From Bifidobacterium saguini DSM 23967 (GTDB lineage: Bacteria > Actinomycetota > Actinomycetes > Actinomycetales > Bifidobacteriaceae): a stretch of DNA of 64,000 nucleotides. Shown here piece after piece: positions 54,925 through 64,000 of this stretch (the first letter of the stretch is position 1; every line of letters starts with the position of its first letter). Position numbers and translations under genes: made by a program. The notes under the pieces were generated by a model, which worked only from the letters and a program-made list of their open reading frames with translations, was not told where the DNA came from and made no database searches. The DNA lies in NCBI RefSeq assembly GCF_000741715.1, contig NZ_JGZN01000006.1, forward strand, positions 1 through 64,000, given 5' to 3'.

Positions 54925-56322
54925 GTGGCTAAAGGTGCATCAATATCAGGATTCCCGGAGTGGCTCCCCTCCGAACGTGTTGTGGAGCAGCGTGTTATCG
55001 ACACGCTTCGTAAGGTTTTTGAGCTCAATGGCTTCATCGGCATTGAGACGAGAGCGGTGGAAACTGGCGCTTCTCTGCTGAAAAAGGGCGAGACCAGCAA
55101 GGAGATTTATCTGCTGAGCCGTCTGCAGGAAGTCGGTCACGAATCCGACACTCCCATTGAGGAGCGTTTGGGTTTGCACTTCGATTTGACCGTGCCGCTG
55201 AGTCGGTATGTGGTCGAGCACTCGGGTGCATTGACTTTCCCGTTCAAGCGTTGGCAGATTCAGAAGGTATGGCGTGGCGAGCGTCCGCAGGAAGGTCGTT
55301 TCCGTGAGTTCGTTCAGGCGGATATCGACGTGATTGGTGCCGGCGACCTGCCGGACCACTATGAGGTCGAGCTGCCGCTGGTCATGGTTTCCGCATTGGA
55401 AGAGCTGCGTGCATTCGGTCTGCCGAAGGCAACCGTGCACGCCAACAACCGCAAGCTTTCCGAAGGTTTCTACCGTGGCCTTGGCTTGACCGACATCGAG
55501 GGCGTGCTGCGCGAAATCGATAAGCTTGACAAGATCGGTGCCGATGAAGTGGCCCGACTGCTCACCGAGTCCTGCGGGGCTAGTGAGGCTCAGGCCCGCG
55601 CTTGCCTTGAACTCGCCGAACTGACCGCGGCCGATGGCAAGGAACTGGCGGAAAAGTTCGATGCGCTGTGCGCCGCACATGGCATTGCACAGGATTCGGA
55701 AGCCTATGCGTTGGCTCGTCAGGGTCTCGATACGCTGGCTATGATTGTGGACGAAGCCGCTGTGATTCGCCCCGGTTCCGTGATTGCCGACCTCAAGATT
55801 GCCCGTGGCTTGGATTATTACACCGGTTCCGTCTACGAGACCTTCCTTGACGGTGCCGCATCTCTCGGCTCCATCTGCTCCGGTGGCCGTTACGACAATC
55901 TGGCCTCCCAGGGCAATCGCAAGTACCCGGGTGTAGGCCTGTCCATCGGCTTGAGCCGACTGGTGAGTTACATGCTGCACACCGCGGGCGCTCACGCCAA
56001 CCGTGTATCCCCGGCCGCCGTACTTGTGGCTGTGTGGAATGAGGAAGATCGTCCGGCTGCCAATCGTATCGCTGCCCAGCTGCGCGCTCGCGGCATCGCT
56101 ACCGATGTGGCACCCACTGCAGCCAAGCTTGGTAAGCAGATCAAGTATGCGGATAAGCTCGGCATTCCGTACGTATGGTTCCCGGCCAGTGCCGCAGACA
56201 GCGAGAACGGTGAAGCCACTGGAGACGAGGTCAAGAACATCGTCACCGGTGAGCAGGTTGCCGCTGATTGCACGTCGTGGGAGCCGGATACTGTGGTTGC
56301 CCAGCAAACCGTCGAAATCTGA
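54925..56322 (+). CDS. hisS: Histidyl-tRNA synthetase
   Basis: Charges tRNA-His. The 465-residue class II enzyme has motif 2 [16 protein letters not shown], the HisA motif [13 protein letters not shown], motif 3 [15 protein letters not shown] and the C-terminal anticodon-binding domain. The start GTG codes for [21 protein letters not shown] lies exactly six bases upstream and no ribosome-binding site is present, so this looks like a leaderless transcript. The frame continues upstream, but those residues are not family-like. aspS follows 35 bases later, the common actinobacterial pair. Confidence 0.93.
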   Translation: MAKGASISGFPEWLPSERVVEQRVIDTLRKVFELNGFIGIETRAVETGASLLKKGETSKEIYLLSRLQEVGHESDTPIEERLGLHFDLTVPLSRYVVEHSGALTFPFKRWQIQKVWRGERPQEGRFREFVQADIDVIGAGDLPDHYEVELPLVMVSALEELRAFGLPKATVHANNRKLSEGFYRGLGLTDIEGVLREIDKLDKIGADEVARLLTESCGASEAQARACLELAELTAADGKELAEKFDALCAAHGIAQDSEAYALARQGLDTLAMIVDEAAVIRPGSVIADLKIARGLDYYTGSVYETFLDGAASLGSICSGGRYDNLASQGNRKYPGVGLSIGLSRLVSYMLHTAGAHANRVSPAAVLVAVWNEEDRPAANRIAAQLRARGIATDVAPTAAKLGKQIKYADKLGIPYVWFPASAADSENGEATGDEVKNIVTGEQVAADCTSWEPDTVVAQQTVEI

Positions 56323-56357
56323 CGAATTCGCGCGAAAAATCGAGGAGAAACAAGACA

Positions 56358-58151
<1,794 letters not shown>

Positions 58152-58175
58152 TTTCAGATTTGAAATAGATGTCTG

Positions 58176-58212
58176 AGGAGGTTCTCCACCAATATGGAGA
58201 GCCTCCTTTTTT
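58176..58212 (+). terminator. Terminator after aspS
   Basis: Stem AGGAGG..CTCC with GGAG..CCTCC around a short loop, followed by TTTTTT. Confidence 0.9.
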
Positions 58213-58276
58213 GTTTGGAGATACTTATATCAATGGGATAGGCCTTCAATGCTTATCCACTGCCTTATTGTGCCTC

Positions 58277-58427
58277 CATCGTGTGGCAACTCTCTCACGG
58301 TGTGGCAATTCTCTCACGGTGTGGTAAATCTTCCACGGTGTGGTTTTGGAAAATGGCGGAATTTCAAGCTTTTTGGATTGTTGCCAAGTTCGCTAATACC
58401 ACACCGTGGAGGAATTGCCACACGGAG
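58277..58427. repeat. 19-bp-iteron inverted-repeat element, copy 1
   Basis: Left side: direct 19-bp units at 58277, 58296 and 58315 (consensus CACGGTGTGGCAATTCTCT). Then a 75-bp core (58334-58408) that begins with the same CACGGTGTGG and ends in its complement CCACACCGTG. Right side: one inverted unit (58409-58427, GAGGAATTGCCACACGGAG). A second copy with nearly the same core lies at 59554-59742. It begins about 65 bases after the aspS terminator and ends 31 bases before the DUF559 stop. The remaining gap has no gene. Confidence 0.88.
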
Positions 58428-58458
58428 GAGAAAAGAAATACGCATCAAGATAATTGAG

Positions 58459-59397
58459 TCATGGCCGTTTGCCGGCATGCGCGTTGTATCGCCGACGCTC
58501 TCCGCGACGTGCGTTAACGCGCAACTTTGGGTCGACTAAAGCACAGAATTGTTTTTGCGGCGTGCCGATTAATGGCACCTGTAAGGCGGAAGCTACATTA
58601 TTTGCAAAGGCCCGCTGACCGGCTTCATTCTTCAAGTCTTCTGCGAACACCTCAATTACAATCCAACCCAAAGCGCGAAGCTCTCGACGTTTTCTTTGAT
58701 CCCTTACATACTGATTTCGGAAGCGTCTATGGTGATCGCCGTCATATTCAATAGCGACTTTTCGATCCGGGTAAGCCATGTCAACAATGTATGTGTTGCC
58801 TTGGGGGTTGGTGATGCTGTAATGCATGACCGGATTCGACAGACCAAAGCGCAACAGTGCGAGGCGGGCGCGTGTCTCCTGCACGGAGTCAGACTGTTGC
58901 ATGAGTTTTAGGGCTTCTTCACAACGCTTTCTTCCTGTAACACGGTGAAAGGCCGTGAGCTTGTAGCGAAAGCTGTCGATGGAGTAACCGAATCGTCTGA
59001 TTATTGCTTCGCCGAGAACTACGAGTTCAGTGAGACTAAGGTGTTGAGCGTACTGAATCCACGTATCTATGGGATGCATGCAGACTAAGCCGTTGGGAAA
59101 AGCATATGTTTCATAAGGCTGACTCCAGGTCTGGTAGCTTACGTTGCGGATACTGGACCGGTGCTGTTGTTTGCGTACCGTGATGTAGAAATCGCTGCTG
59201 GGAAGTTTGCAATGGGCCGGTCGTTCAATGGCGTATAACTCCAGGGCTGTGTGCAAGGAGAAACAGAATGGCTGTTCTGTTCTTATACGTGTGATTAAGT
59301 TCTTACAAGCATAGGCCTTAGCTGCAGCTTGCTCGGCAAGATTGCGCCTTACATAATCGTTGATTTCCCCATTGTGAATATATGCGTCGTTGCTCAT
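58459..59397 (-). CDS. DUF559 (Vsr-like endonuclease fold) protein
   Basis: A 312-residue protein. The N-terminal two-thirds resemble the AbiEi-like antitoxin/regulator part often fused to DUF559 in actinobacteria (FSLHTALELYAIERPAHCKL, PIDTWIQYAQHLSLTELVVLG). The C-terminal third has the DUF559 core VDMAYPDRKVAIEYDGDHHR, then RKRRELRALGWIVIEV, matching a Vsr/PD-(D/E)xK endonuclease fold. Role unknown. The frame is open 37 codons upstream; MSNDAYIHNG is chosen since TATCCT lies six bases before it and no ribosome-binding site is seen, but an ATG eight codons upstream is possible. Repeat elements bracket it on both sides. Confidence 0.78.
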   Translation of the reverse strand: MSNDAYIHNGEINDYVRRNLAEQAAAKAYACKNLITRIRTEQPFCFSLHTALELYAIERPAHCKLPSSDFYITVRKQQHRSSIRNVSYQTWSQPYETYAFPNGLVCMHPIDTWIQYAQHLSLTELVVLGEAIIRRFGYSIDSFRYKLTAFHRVTGRKRCEEALKLMQQSDSVQETRARLALLRFGLSNPVMHYSITNPQGNTYIVDMAYPDRKVAIEYDGDHHRRFRNQYVRDQRKRRELRALGWIVIEVFAEDLKNEAGQRAFANNVASALQVPLIGTPQKQFCALVDPKLRVNARRGERRRYNAHAGKRP

Positions 59398-59553
59398 GCG
59401 AGCAGGATAGCGGAGTGGCATGTGTGGGAAGCGTGAAATAGAAAAATGTGGATAACTATCGGTGTTTATCGGGCGATTATCGGCGTGTTGTAATTCGGTT
59501 ATCCACATTGAATGCTTGTGACGATATCGGCCCTAACGCTCCAACTATTCCAC

Positions 59554-59742
59554 CACGGTGTGGTAATTCTCCCACGGTGTGGCAACCTGCACACGGTGTG
59601 GTTTTGGAAAATGGCGGAATTTCAGGCTTTTTGGATTGTTGTCAAGTTCGCTAATGCCACATCGTGGAAGAATTGCCACATCGTGGAGGAATTGCCACAT
59701 CGTGGAGGAATTGCCACACCGTGGAGGAATTGCCACACAGTG
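59554..59742. repeat. 19-bp-iteron inverted-repeat element, copy 2
   Basis: Left: direct 19-bp units at 59554 and 59573. Core: 59592-59666, 75 bp, differing from copy 1 at four positions. Right: four inverted units at 59667, 59686, 59705 and 59724 (GAGGAATTGCCACACCGTG type), and a decayed fifth. Copy 1 has three left and one right unit, so unit number varies while spacing stays at 19. It lies about 157 bases upstream of the DUF559 start. Confidence 0.88.
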
Positions 59743-59787
59743 GGAGGATTGGTACATGAGTAATAACGCTGTATAGCTAATGCGAAT

Positions 59788-59820
59788 AGCGCCAGTGGCA
59801 TGTGCTGCTGGCGCTTTCGT
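59788..59820 (+). terminator. Hairpin with T-rich end before ybaK
   Basis: Stem AGCGCCAG/CTGGCGCT (8 bp) with a 12-nt loop followed by TTCGTT. There is no plus-strand gene just upstream, so it may insulate ybaK or act as an attenuator. Confidence 0.55.
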
Positions 59821-59860
59821 TATTCTGGCCCCAGTTCATTTGATAATGAGGGGGATTCTT

Positions 59861-60412
59861 ATGACGTTGGAAATATTGGATTGGCGCGACGGCGATTTGC
59901 TGGCCAAGCCGGTGTTTGACAAGCTGAACGCATTAGTGGCGGCTGGGGTGCCGGAGAGCAAGATTCTGGGTGTAACCATCAACACGGATGAGGAATCAGA
60001 CACGGACCTATGGTGCCCGAAGTATGGTATTCCATTCGCCATCACCGGCAACGTCGTGGTGGTGCACACGCATAAGACCCGTAAAGCGCCGCCTGAGTTC
60101 GCGGCAGCATTTGTAACGGCTGATACGCGCGCCGATTTGAACGGTGTGGTCAAGCACACGTTGGAGGTGTCCAAGGTGAGCTTCGCTCCAATCGATGCCG
60201 CGGTGGAGGCCACTGGTATGGAATCCGGTGGCATGTCGCCGATTGGTTTGCCGGATGGCTGGCCGCTGTTGGTCGATCAGCACATTCTTTCGATTCCGAA
60301 GCTGTACCTGGGTTCCGGTATCCGCCCATCCAAGCTTGTAGTGGACGGCTCGATTTTCGCTGATATTCCCGGTGTGCAGTTCGTCTCTGCGCTTGGCAAG
60401 CCGCGCGGCTGA
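59861..60412 (+). CDS. YbaK/EbsC-type aminoacyl-tRNA deacylase
   Basis: A 183-residue YbaK-fold protein that should hydrolyse mischarged aminoacyl-tRNA, for example Cys- or Ala-tRNA-Pro. The fold is visible from FAITGNVVVVHTHKTRKAPPE, AFVTADTRADLNGVVK, and the loop EATGMESGGMSPIGLPDGWP, which is the YbaK GG.SP.G motif. The usual YbaK catalytic Lys appears in the VSKVSFAPID stretch. The start follows GAGGGGG eight bases upstream; the open frame upstream runs through a hairpin and is not used. TGATAAT upstream is a good -10 box. Confidence 0.87.
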   Translation: MTLEILDWRDGDLLAKPVFDKLNALVAAGVPESKILGVTINTDEESDTDLWCPKYGIPFAITGNVVVVHTHKTRKAPPEFAAAFVTADTRADLNGVVKHTLEVSKVSFAPIDAAVEATGMESGGMSPIGLPDGWPLLVDQHILSIPKLYLGSGIRPSKLVVDGSIFADIPGVQFVSALGKPRG

Positions 60413-60476
60413 GATAAAGAGAAGATAGTCACACTATAGCTATGGTGAATTGCATAGCGTTTGTCACAGTATCGAT

Positions 60477-60488
60477 GTGAACGTTCAC
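60477..60488. promoter_or_regulatory. LacI-type operator candidate upstream of the Glu importer
   Basis: GTGAACGTTCAC is a perfect 12-bp palindrome with the central CG found in LacI-family operators. It lies about 100 bp upstream of the predicted promoter. Confidence 0.5.
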
Positions 60489-60552
60489 GATTATTGACGT
60501 TGCACGTGCTGACGAATTTTGTCTCACATTATGAACGCCATTCGTCCGATGG

Positions 60553-60584
60553 GTGTTATTTCGGTAACACAATGCGGTTATACT
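60553..60584 (+). promoter_or_regulatory. Promoter with overlapping inverted repeat, Glu importer operon
   Basis: The -10 box TATACT (60579-60584) lies 8 bases before the ATG, so the mRNA would be leaderless or nearly so. An inverted repeat GTGTTA-N6-TAACAC (60553-60570) covers the -35 region and could be a repressor site. Confidence 0.55.
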
Positions 60585-60592
60585 GACCGCTT

Positions 60593-61393
60593 ATGTCAGA
60601 GAAACAAGAAGAAACGCGCCCTGTGACACCGCTGGTGCCGGGCAATGAACCTGCAGGACGACCGCTGGTCGAACTGACTCATGTGGAGAAGCACTTCGGC
60701 GATCTCCATGTCCTGAAAGACATCAATCTCACTGTGACCAAGGGTGAGGTGCTTGTGGTGGTCGGACCTTCCGGCTCCGGTAAGTCCACGATGTGCCGCA
60801 CCATCAACCGTCTGGAAACCATTGATTCCGGCGATATTCGTATCGACGGCAAGCCGTTGCCTCAGGAAGGCAAGGAGCTCGCCAGCCTGCGCGCTGAAGT
60901 GGGCATGGTGTTCCAGTCCTTCAACCTGTTTGCCAACAAGACGATTCTTGAGAATGTGACCCTTGCCCCAATCAAGGTGCGTCACATGGATAAGAAGGAA
61001 GCCGAGCGCCTTGCTATGGACCTGCTCGACCGCGTTGGCGTGGCCAGCCAGGCCAACAAGATGCCGTCTCAACTGTCCGGTGGTCAGCAGCAGCGTGTGG
61101 CCATCGCCCGTGCACTCGCCATGCGTCCGAAGGTGATGCTGTTCGACGAGCCGACCTCCGCACTCGACCCGGAAATGGTGAACGAAGTGCTTGACGTTAT
61201 GGTCGAGCTCGCTCACGAAGGCATGACGATGATCTGCGTGACCCACGAGATGGGCTTTGCCCGCAAGGCCGCCGACCGTATCGTGTTCATGGCCAACGGC
61301 CAGATCTTGGAGGAAAACACTCCGGACGAGTTCTTCGAACATCCGAAGACCGACCGTGCCAAGGACTTCCTCTCGAAGATTCTCACCCACTGA
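60593..61393 (+). CDS. gluA: Amino-acid ABC transporter ATPase (GluA-like)
   Basis: A 266-residue ATPase driving uptake of glutamate or a related polar amino acid. Walker A GPSGSGKS lies near residue 58, the signature [17 protein letters not shown] near 160, Walker [17 protein letters not shown], and the [19 protein letters not shown]-loop. These are diagnostic of the polar amino-acid (PAAT) class. An unusual N-terminal extension of about 25 residues precedes the domain. No ribosome-binding site is visible; the start is nearly leaderless. It is the first of four genes. Confidence 0.93.
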   Translation: MSEKQEETRPVTPLVPGNEPAGRPLVELTHVEKHFGDLHVLKDINLTVTKGEVLVVVGPSGSGKSTMCRTINRLETIDSGDIRIDGKPLPQEGKELASLRAEVGMVFQSFNLFANKTILENVTLAPIKVRHMDKKEAERLAMDLLDRVGVASQANKMPSQLSGGQQQRVAIARALAMRPKVMLFDEPTSALDPEMVNEVLDVMVELAHEGMTMICVTHEMGFARKAADRIVFMANGQILEENTPDEFFEHPKTDRAKDFLSKILTH

Positions 61394-61407
61394 AAGAGGG
61401 TGCACGC

Positions 61408-62247
61408 ATGACATTGAGCAAACGATTCAAGCGCACAGCCGGGCGCATTATCGCGGCTGCCTGCGCTTTGGCCTGCACCATGTCCTTGGCGGCATGCGGG
61501 CAGGACGAAGCCGGCAAAATCCGCATCGGCATCAAATTCGACCAGCCGGGTCTGGGCTTCAAGAAGTCCGGCACGTATGTGGGCTTCGACGTGGACGTGG
61601 CCAAATACATCGCTAAAAAGCTCGGCTACTCCGAGGATGAGATCATCTGGAAGGAAGCCCCTTCCAAGCAGCGTGAAGCCATGCTGCAAAACGGCGACGT
61701 GGATATGATTCTCGCCACCTACTCCATTACGGACGAGCGTAAGAAGGCCGTCTCCTTCGCGGGCCCATACTTTGTGGCCGGCCAGGATCTTTTGGTGCGC
61801 AAGGACGATCAGTCCATCAACGGCCCGGAAGATTTGAATGGTAAGCGCCTATGCTCCGTGACCGGTTCCACCTCGGCGGCAACCGTCAAGGAGAAGTTCG
61901 CTTCCGAAGTGCAGCTTATGGAACAGCCCGGCTACGCCGAATGCGCTACTGCACTGTTCTCCGGCATTGTGGACGCTGTGACCACCGATGACATCATTCT
62001 CGCAGGTCTCGCCTCCGCTTCCCGTGGCAAGCTGCGTGTGGTCGGCAAGCCGTTCACTCAGGAATACTATGGCGTGGGCATCAAGAAGGGCGATACGCAA
62101 TTCGCCACCAAGATCAACAACGCCATCGTGGACATGATTCAGGACGGTTCATGGGAGAACGCCATCAGCGACAACACCAAGGGCACCAATTACACGCCTG
62201 ACGTGCGCTACAACCCGCCCACTCCGGATGAGGGGGAGATCAACTGA
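61408..62247 (+). CDS. gluB: Amino-acid-binding lipoprotein (GluB-like)
   Basis: A 279-residue substrate-binding protein. The signal peptide (SKRFKRTAGRIIAAACALAC) ends in the lipobox SLAAC with Cys30 as lipid anchor. The binding fold begins KIRIGIKFDQPGLGFKK and YVGFDVDVAKYIAKKLGY and has the ATYSITDERKKAVSFAGPY motif typical of polar amino-acid binders. A GAAAGAGGG site precedes the ATG. It lies 14 bases after the ATPase gene, and its stop overlaps the permease start. Confidence 0.94.
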   Translation: MTLSKRFKRTAGRIIAAACALACTMSLAACGQDEAGKIRIGIKFDQPGLGFKKSGTYVGFDVDVAKYIAKKLGYSEDEIIWKEAPSKQREAMLQNGDVDMILATYSITDERKKAVSFAGPYFVAGQDLLVRKDDQSINGPEDLNGKRLCSVTGSTSAATVKEKFASEVQLMEQPGYAECATALFSGIVDAVTTDDIILAGLASASRGKLRVVGKPFTQEYYGVGIKKGDTQFATKINNAIVDMIQDGSWENAISDNTKGTNYTPDVRYNPPTPDEGEIN

Positions 62248-62924
62248 TGAACGGATTCCTGGAACTATTCTCCCAGTATGATGTGCTGGGCGCCTTCCTG
62301 GTCAACATCGAACTGACCTTGTGGAGCGCACTGTTCTCCCTGATTCTCGGCGTCATCCTCGTAGTGATGCGCATCTCGCCGATTTCTTCGCTGCGGGCTG
62401 TGGCCGGCGCCTACGTGGAACTGTTCAAGAACCTGCCATTGACCATCATCATGGTGTTCATGGTGCTCGGCGCTTACGCTCAGTTGAAGCTCAGCTTCTC
62501 CGACACCTTCGCCACGAACTTCTTCTGGCTGGCCGTAACCGGTTTGAGCCTCTACACCGCAGCGTTCGTGTGCGAATCCTTGCGCTCCGGCATCAACACC
62601 GTGCCGCTTGGCCAAGCCGAAGCCGCACGCGCGCTGGGCCTGGGCTTCATGCAGTCCGCCACCGAAATCATTCTGCCGCAGGCCTTCCGCGGTTCCGTAG
62701 CGCCGCTCGGCAACACGCTGATTGCATTGCTGAAGAACTCCACCGTGGCCGCAGCAGCATCGGTTTCCACTGAAACTTCATCGCTGATGAGCCAGATGAT
62801 TGAATTCCGTCCGGATGTGATTATCCAGATCTTCCTGATCTTCGCATTCGGCTATGTGATTCTGATCATTCCGATTGGCATGCTCACCACGTACCTGTCT
62901 AACAAGCTCGCTGTGAGGAGGTGA
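62247..62924 (+). CDS. gluC: Amino-acid ABC permease (GluC-like)
   Basis: A 225-residue membrane permease with about five helices. The ABC-permease EAA loop is visible as QAEAARALGLGFMQSATEII followed by LPQAFRGSVAPLGN. The start overlaps the gluB stop (TGATG). It pairs with the next permease to form the channel. Ends in the short basic tail SNKLAVRR. Confidence 0.94.
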   Translation: MNGFLELFSQYDVLGAFLVNIELTLWSALFSLILGVILVVMRISPISSLRAVAGAYVELFKNLPLTIIMVFMVLGAYAQLKLSFSDTFATNFFWLAVTGLSLYTAAFVCESLRSGINTVPLGQAEAARALGLGFMQSATEIILPQAFRGSVAPLGNTLIALLKNSTVAAAASVSTETSSLMSQMIEFRPDVIIQIFLIFAFGYVILIIPIGMLTTYLSNKLAVRR

Positions 62925-62928
62925 CATC

Positions 62929-64000
62929 ATGGCAGATACTTCGAATTCCGTATTGTTCGACGCTCCTGGTCCCAAGGGCCGCCGCACTATCCGCATTGTC
63001 AACTGGCTGGCCGGTTTCGCGTTCGCCGTGGTGCTCGTCCTGATTCTGATGCGCTTGCACAATCCGCCGGACGGTGAAAATCAGCTGAGCTGGGAGCTGT
63101 GGAAACCCGCACTCGAGCGAGAAGCATGGACCGATTTCTACCTGCCTGGCCTGTGGATGACCATCAAGGCCACCGTACTCGCAGTGATTGGTGCTGTGGC
63201 ATTCGGTCTGGTGTTCGGCGTCGGCCGACTGCTGCCGAACCCTCTGCTGCGCGGTGTTTCCGCGGTTATCGTCGAGTTCTGCCGTGCTGTGCCGGTGCTG
63301 TTGCTCATGATTTTCTTCTGGCGCTGGTTCGCTTTCGCCGGCCTGCCCAGCCCCTCCTACTGGGCTGTGGTGCTGGCCTTGGTGCTCTATAACGGTTCCG
63401 TGGTTGCCGAGCTGGTGCGCTCCGGCGTTGGCAATCTGCCGGGCGGTCAGCGTGAGGCTTCTCTTGCCTTGGGTCTGACTGAAACCCAGTCGCTGATGGA
63501 AATTGAAGTGCCGCAGGCCGTCTACGCCATGCTGCCGGCAGCTGTCACTCAGCTGGTCGTGGTGCTGAAGGATACCGCATTGGGTTCCATCATCATGTAC
63601 ACCGATCTGCTACAGGAATCTCGCCGACTTGGCTCGATGTACTTCAATATTCTGCAGACGCTGGTCATGGCTGCGGTGGTTTACTTCATCGCCTGCTGGC
63701 TGCTCTCCAGGCTTGCCGAATGGCTGCCTGAGCGTATGCAGCAGCGTACAGCAGCGCCGGCCGAACCTGAGCCGGTCGCGCCGATTGCTGCTGGTGACGC
63801 TTCCAACGTGAACCAGATTGCAGTGGCCAAGGAAGTCGAAGAGCTGCCGCTGGGCGGTACGCCGCGTAAGTACCACGTACACCACCGTGGCACCAACGCT
63901 TCGATTCGCAACTGGCGTAGGACCAAGTATGAGCAGGGCTATGACGTGACTCATCCGGAGTCGGAAGCCAAGCGTGAGCGTGAGAACGGCAAGCCGGCAA
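62929..64000 (+). CDS. gluD: Amino-acid ABC permease (GluD-like), cut by window edge
   Basis: An open frame of 357 codons running off the right edge. The permease part (residues 20-270) has the EAA loop GQREASLALGLTETQSLMEI followed by VPQAVYAMLPAAV. The first helix and a periplasm-side NPPDGENQ stretch match GluD. After residue 270 a cytoplasmic tail of at least 85 residues follows (Ala/Pro/Glu-rich, then basic with HVHHRGTNASIRNWRR), longer than in the usual family members. ATG follows GAGGAGG, four bases after gluC. The stop codon is outside the window. Confidence 0.93.
   Translation, partial: MADTSNSVLFDAPGPKGRRTIRIVNWLAGFAFAVVLVLILMRLHNPPDGENQLSWELWKPALEREAWTDFYLPGLWMTIKATVLAVIGAVAFGLVFGVGRLLPNPLLRGVSAVIVEFCRAVPVLLLMIFFWRWFAFAGLPSPSYWAVVLALVLYNGSVVAELVRSGVGNLPGGQREASLALGLTETQSLMEIEVPQAVYAMLPAAVTQLVVVLKDTALGSIIMYTDLLQESRRLGSMYFNILQTLVMAAVVYFIACWLLSRLAEWLPERMQQRTAAPAEPEPVAPIAAGDASNVNQIAVAKEVEELPLGGTPRKYHVHHRGTNASIRNWRRTKYEQGYDVTHPESEAKRERENGKPA

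Noticed and set aside
58249-58539. A 96-codon plus-strand frame over repeat copy 1
   Set aside because: Its start lies in repeat DNA, it has no ribosome-binding site, and it overlaps the end of the DUF559 gene.

Overview
The window is a high-GC actinobacterial chromosome segment that looks like Bifidobacterium, probably the B. longum group. This rests on the gene content: a pupylation locus, a gluABCD-type amino-acid importer, a MoxR/DUF58/vWA cluster, WXG100 proteins, ClpC, a helicase-degenerate PriA, and an ISL3 transposase end. It also rests on short intergenic hairpin families and on several likely leaderless promoters. No rRNA, tRNA, prophage or CRISPR array was seen. The species assignment is inference, because no database could be searched.

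Layout. 1-300: tail of an ISL3-type transposase. 0.3-7.3 kb: an MFS exporter, guanine deaminase, metK, rpoZ and ilvD. 7.3-9.6 kb: an AT-rich islet with a frameshifted DfsB/ClbS-like gene and a DUF4143-type ATPase bracketed by 23-bp iterons. 9.6-14.7 kb: fmt, a HAD hydrolase, priA and serB, each gap holding a copy of one GGCTCCCC-type hairpin repeat. 14.8-21.8 kb: a DedA protein, then the pupylation locus (arc, dop, a degenerate IMPase, pup, pafA), with a 21-bp iteron array between arc and dop. 21.8-28.4 kb: HU, a large membrane flippase-like protein, purB, and two WXG-like/lipase-like proteins. 28.6-33.9 kb: six tightly overlapping genes (MoxR, DUF58, a membrane protein, two vWA proteins, a coiled-coil protein). 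33.9-48.2 kb: ung, a LytR_C protein, two cold-shock genes, groEL under two CIRCE operators, a WXG100 protein, a TPM-domain protein, a two-component system, a DUF3027 protein, a tandem Usp and clpC. 48.3-49.4 kb: an AT-rich orphan gene with a DnaJ-like zinc-finger motif. 49.5-58.2 kb: an acetolactate-synthase-like enzyme, a secreted 5'-nucleotidase ending in LPQTG, a DUF349 protein, hisS and aspS. 58.2-59.8 kb: a DUF559 protein bracketed by two copies of a 19-bp-iteron inverted-repeat element. 59.8-64 kb: a YbaK-type deacylase and the gluABCD-like operon, whose last gene runs off the window.

How the genes work together. ARC, Dop, Pup and PafA form a pupylation/depupylation pathway. Pup already ends in Glu, and ARC lacks the usual C-terminal proteasome-docking tail. 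GroEL/CIRCE, ClpC, the Usp protein and the cold-shock proteins form a stress-response block. metK, guaD, purB, ilvD and serB are housekeeping metabolism, and the Glu-type importer supplies amino acids.

The least explained material is non-coding. Four unrelated families of short, helically phased repeats (19, 21 and 23 bp, plus a double palindrome) lie next to or around accessory or regulatory genes. Two of them bracket a single gene (the DUF4143 ATPase and the DUF559 protein). These are the best candidates for something undescribed.
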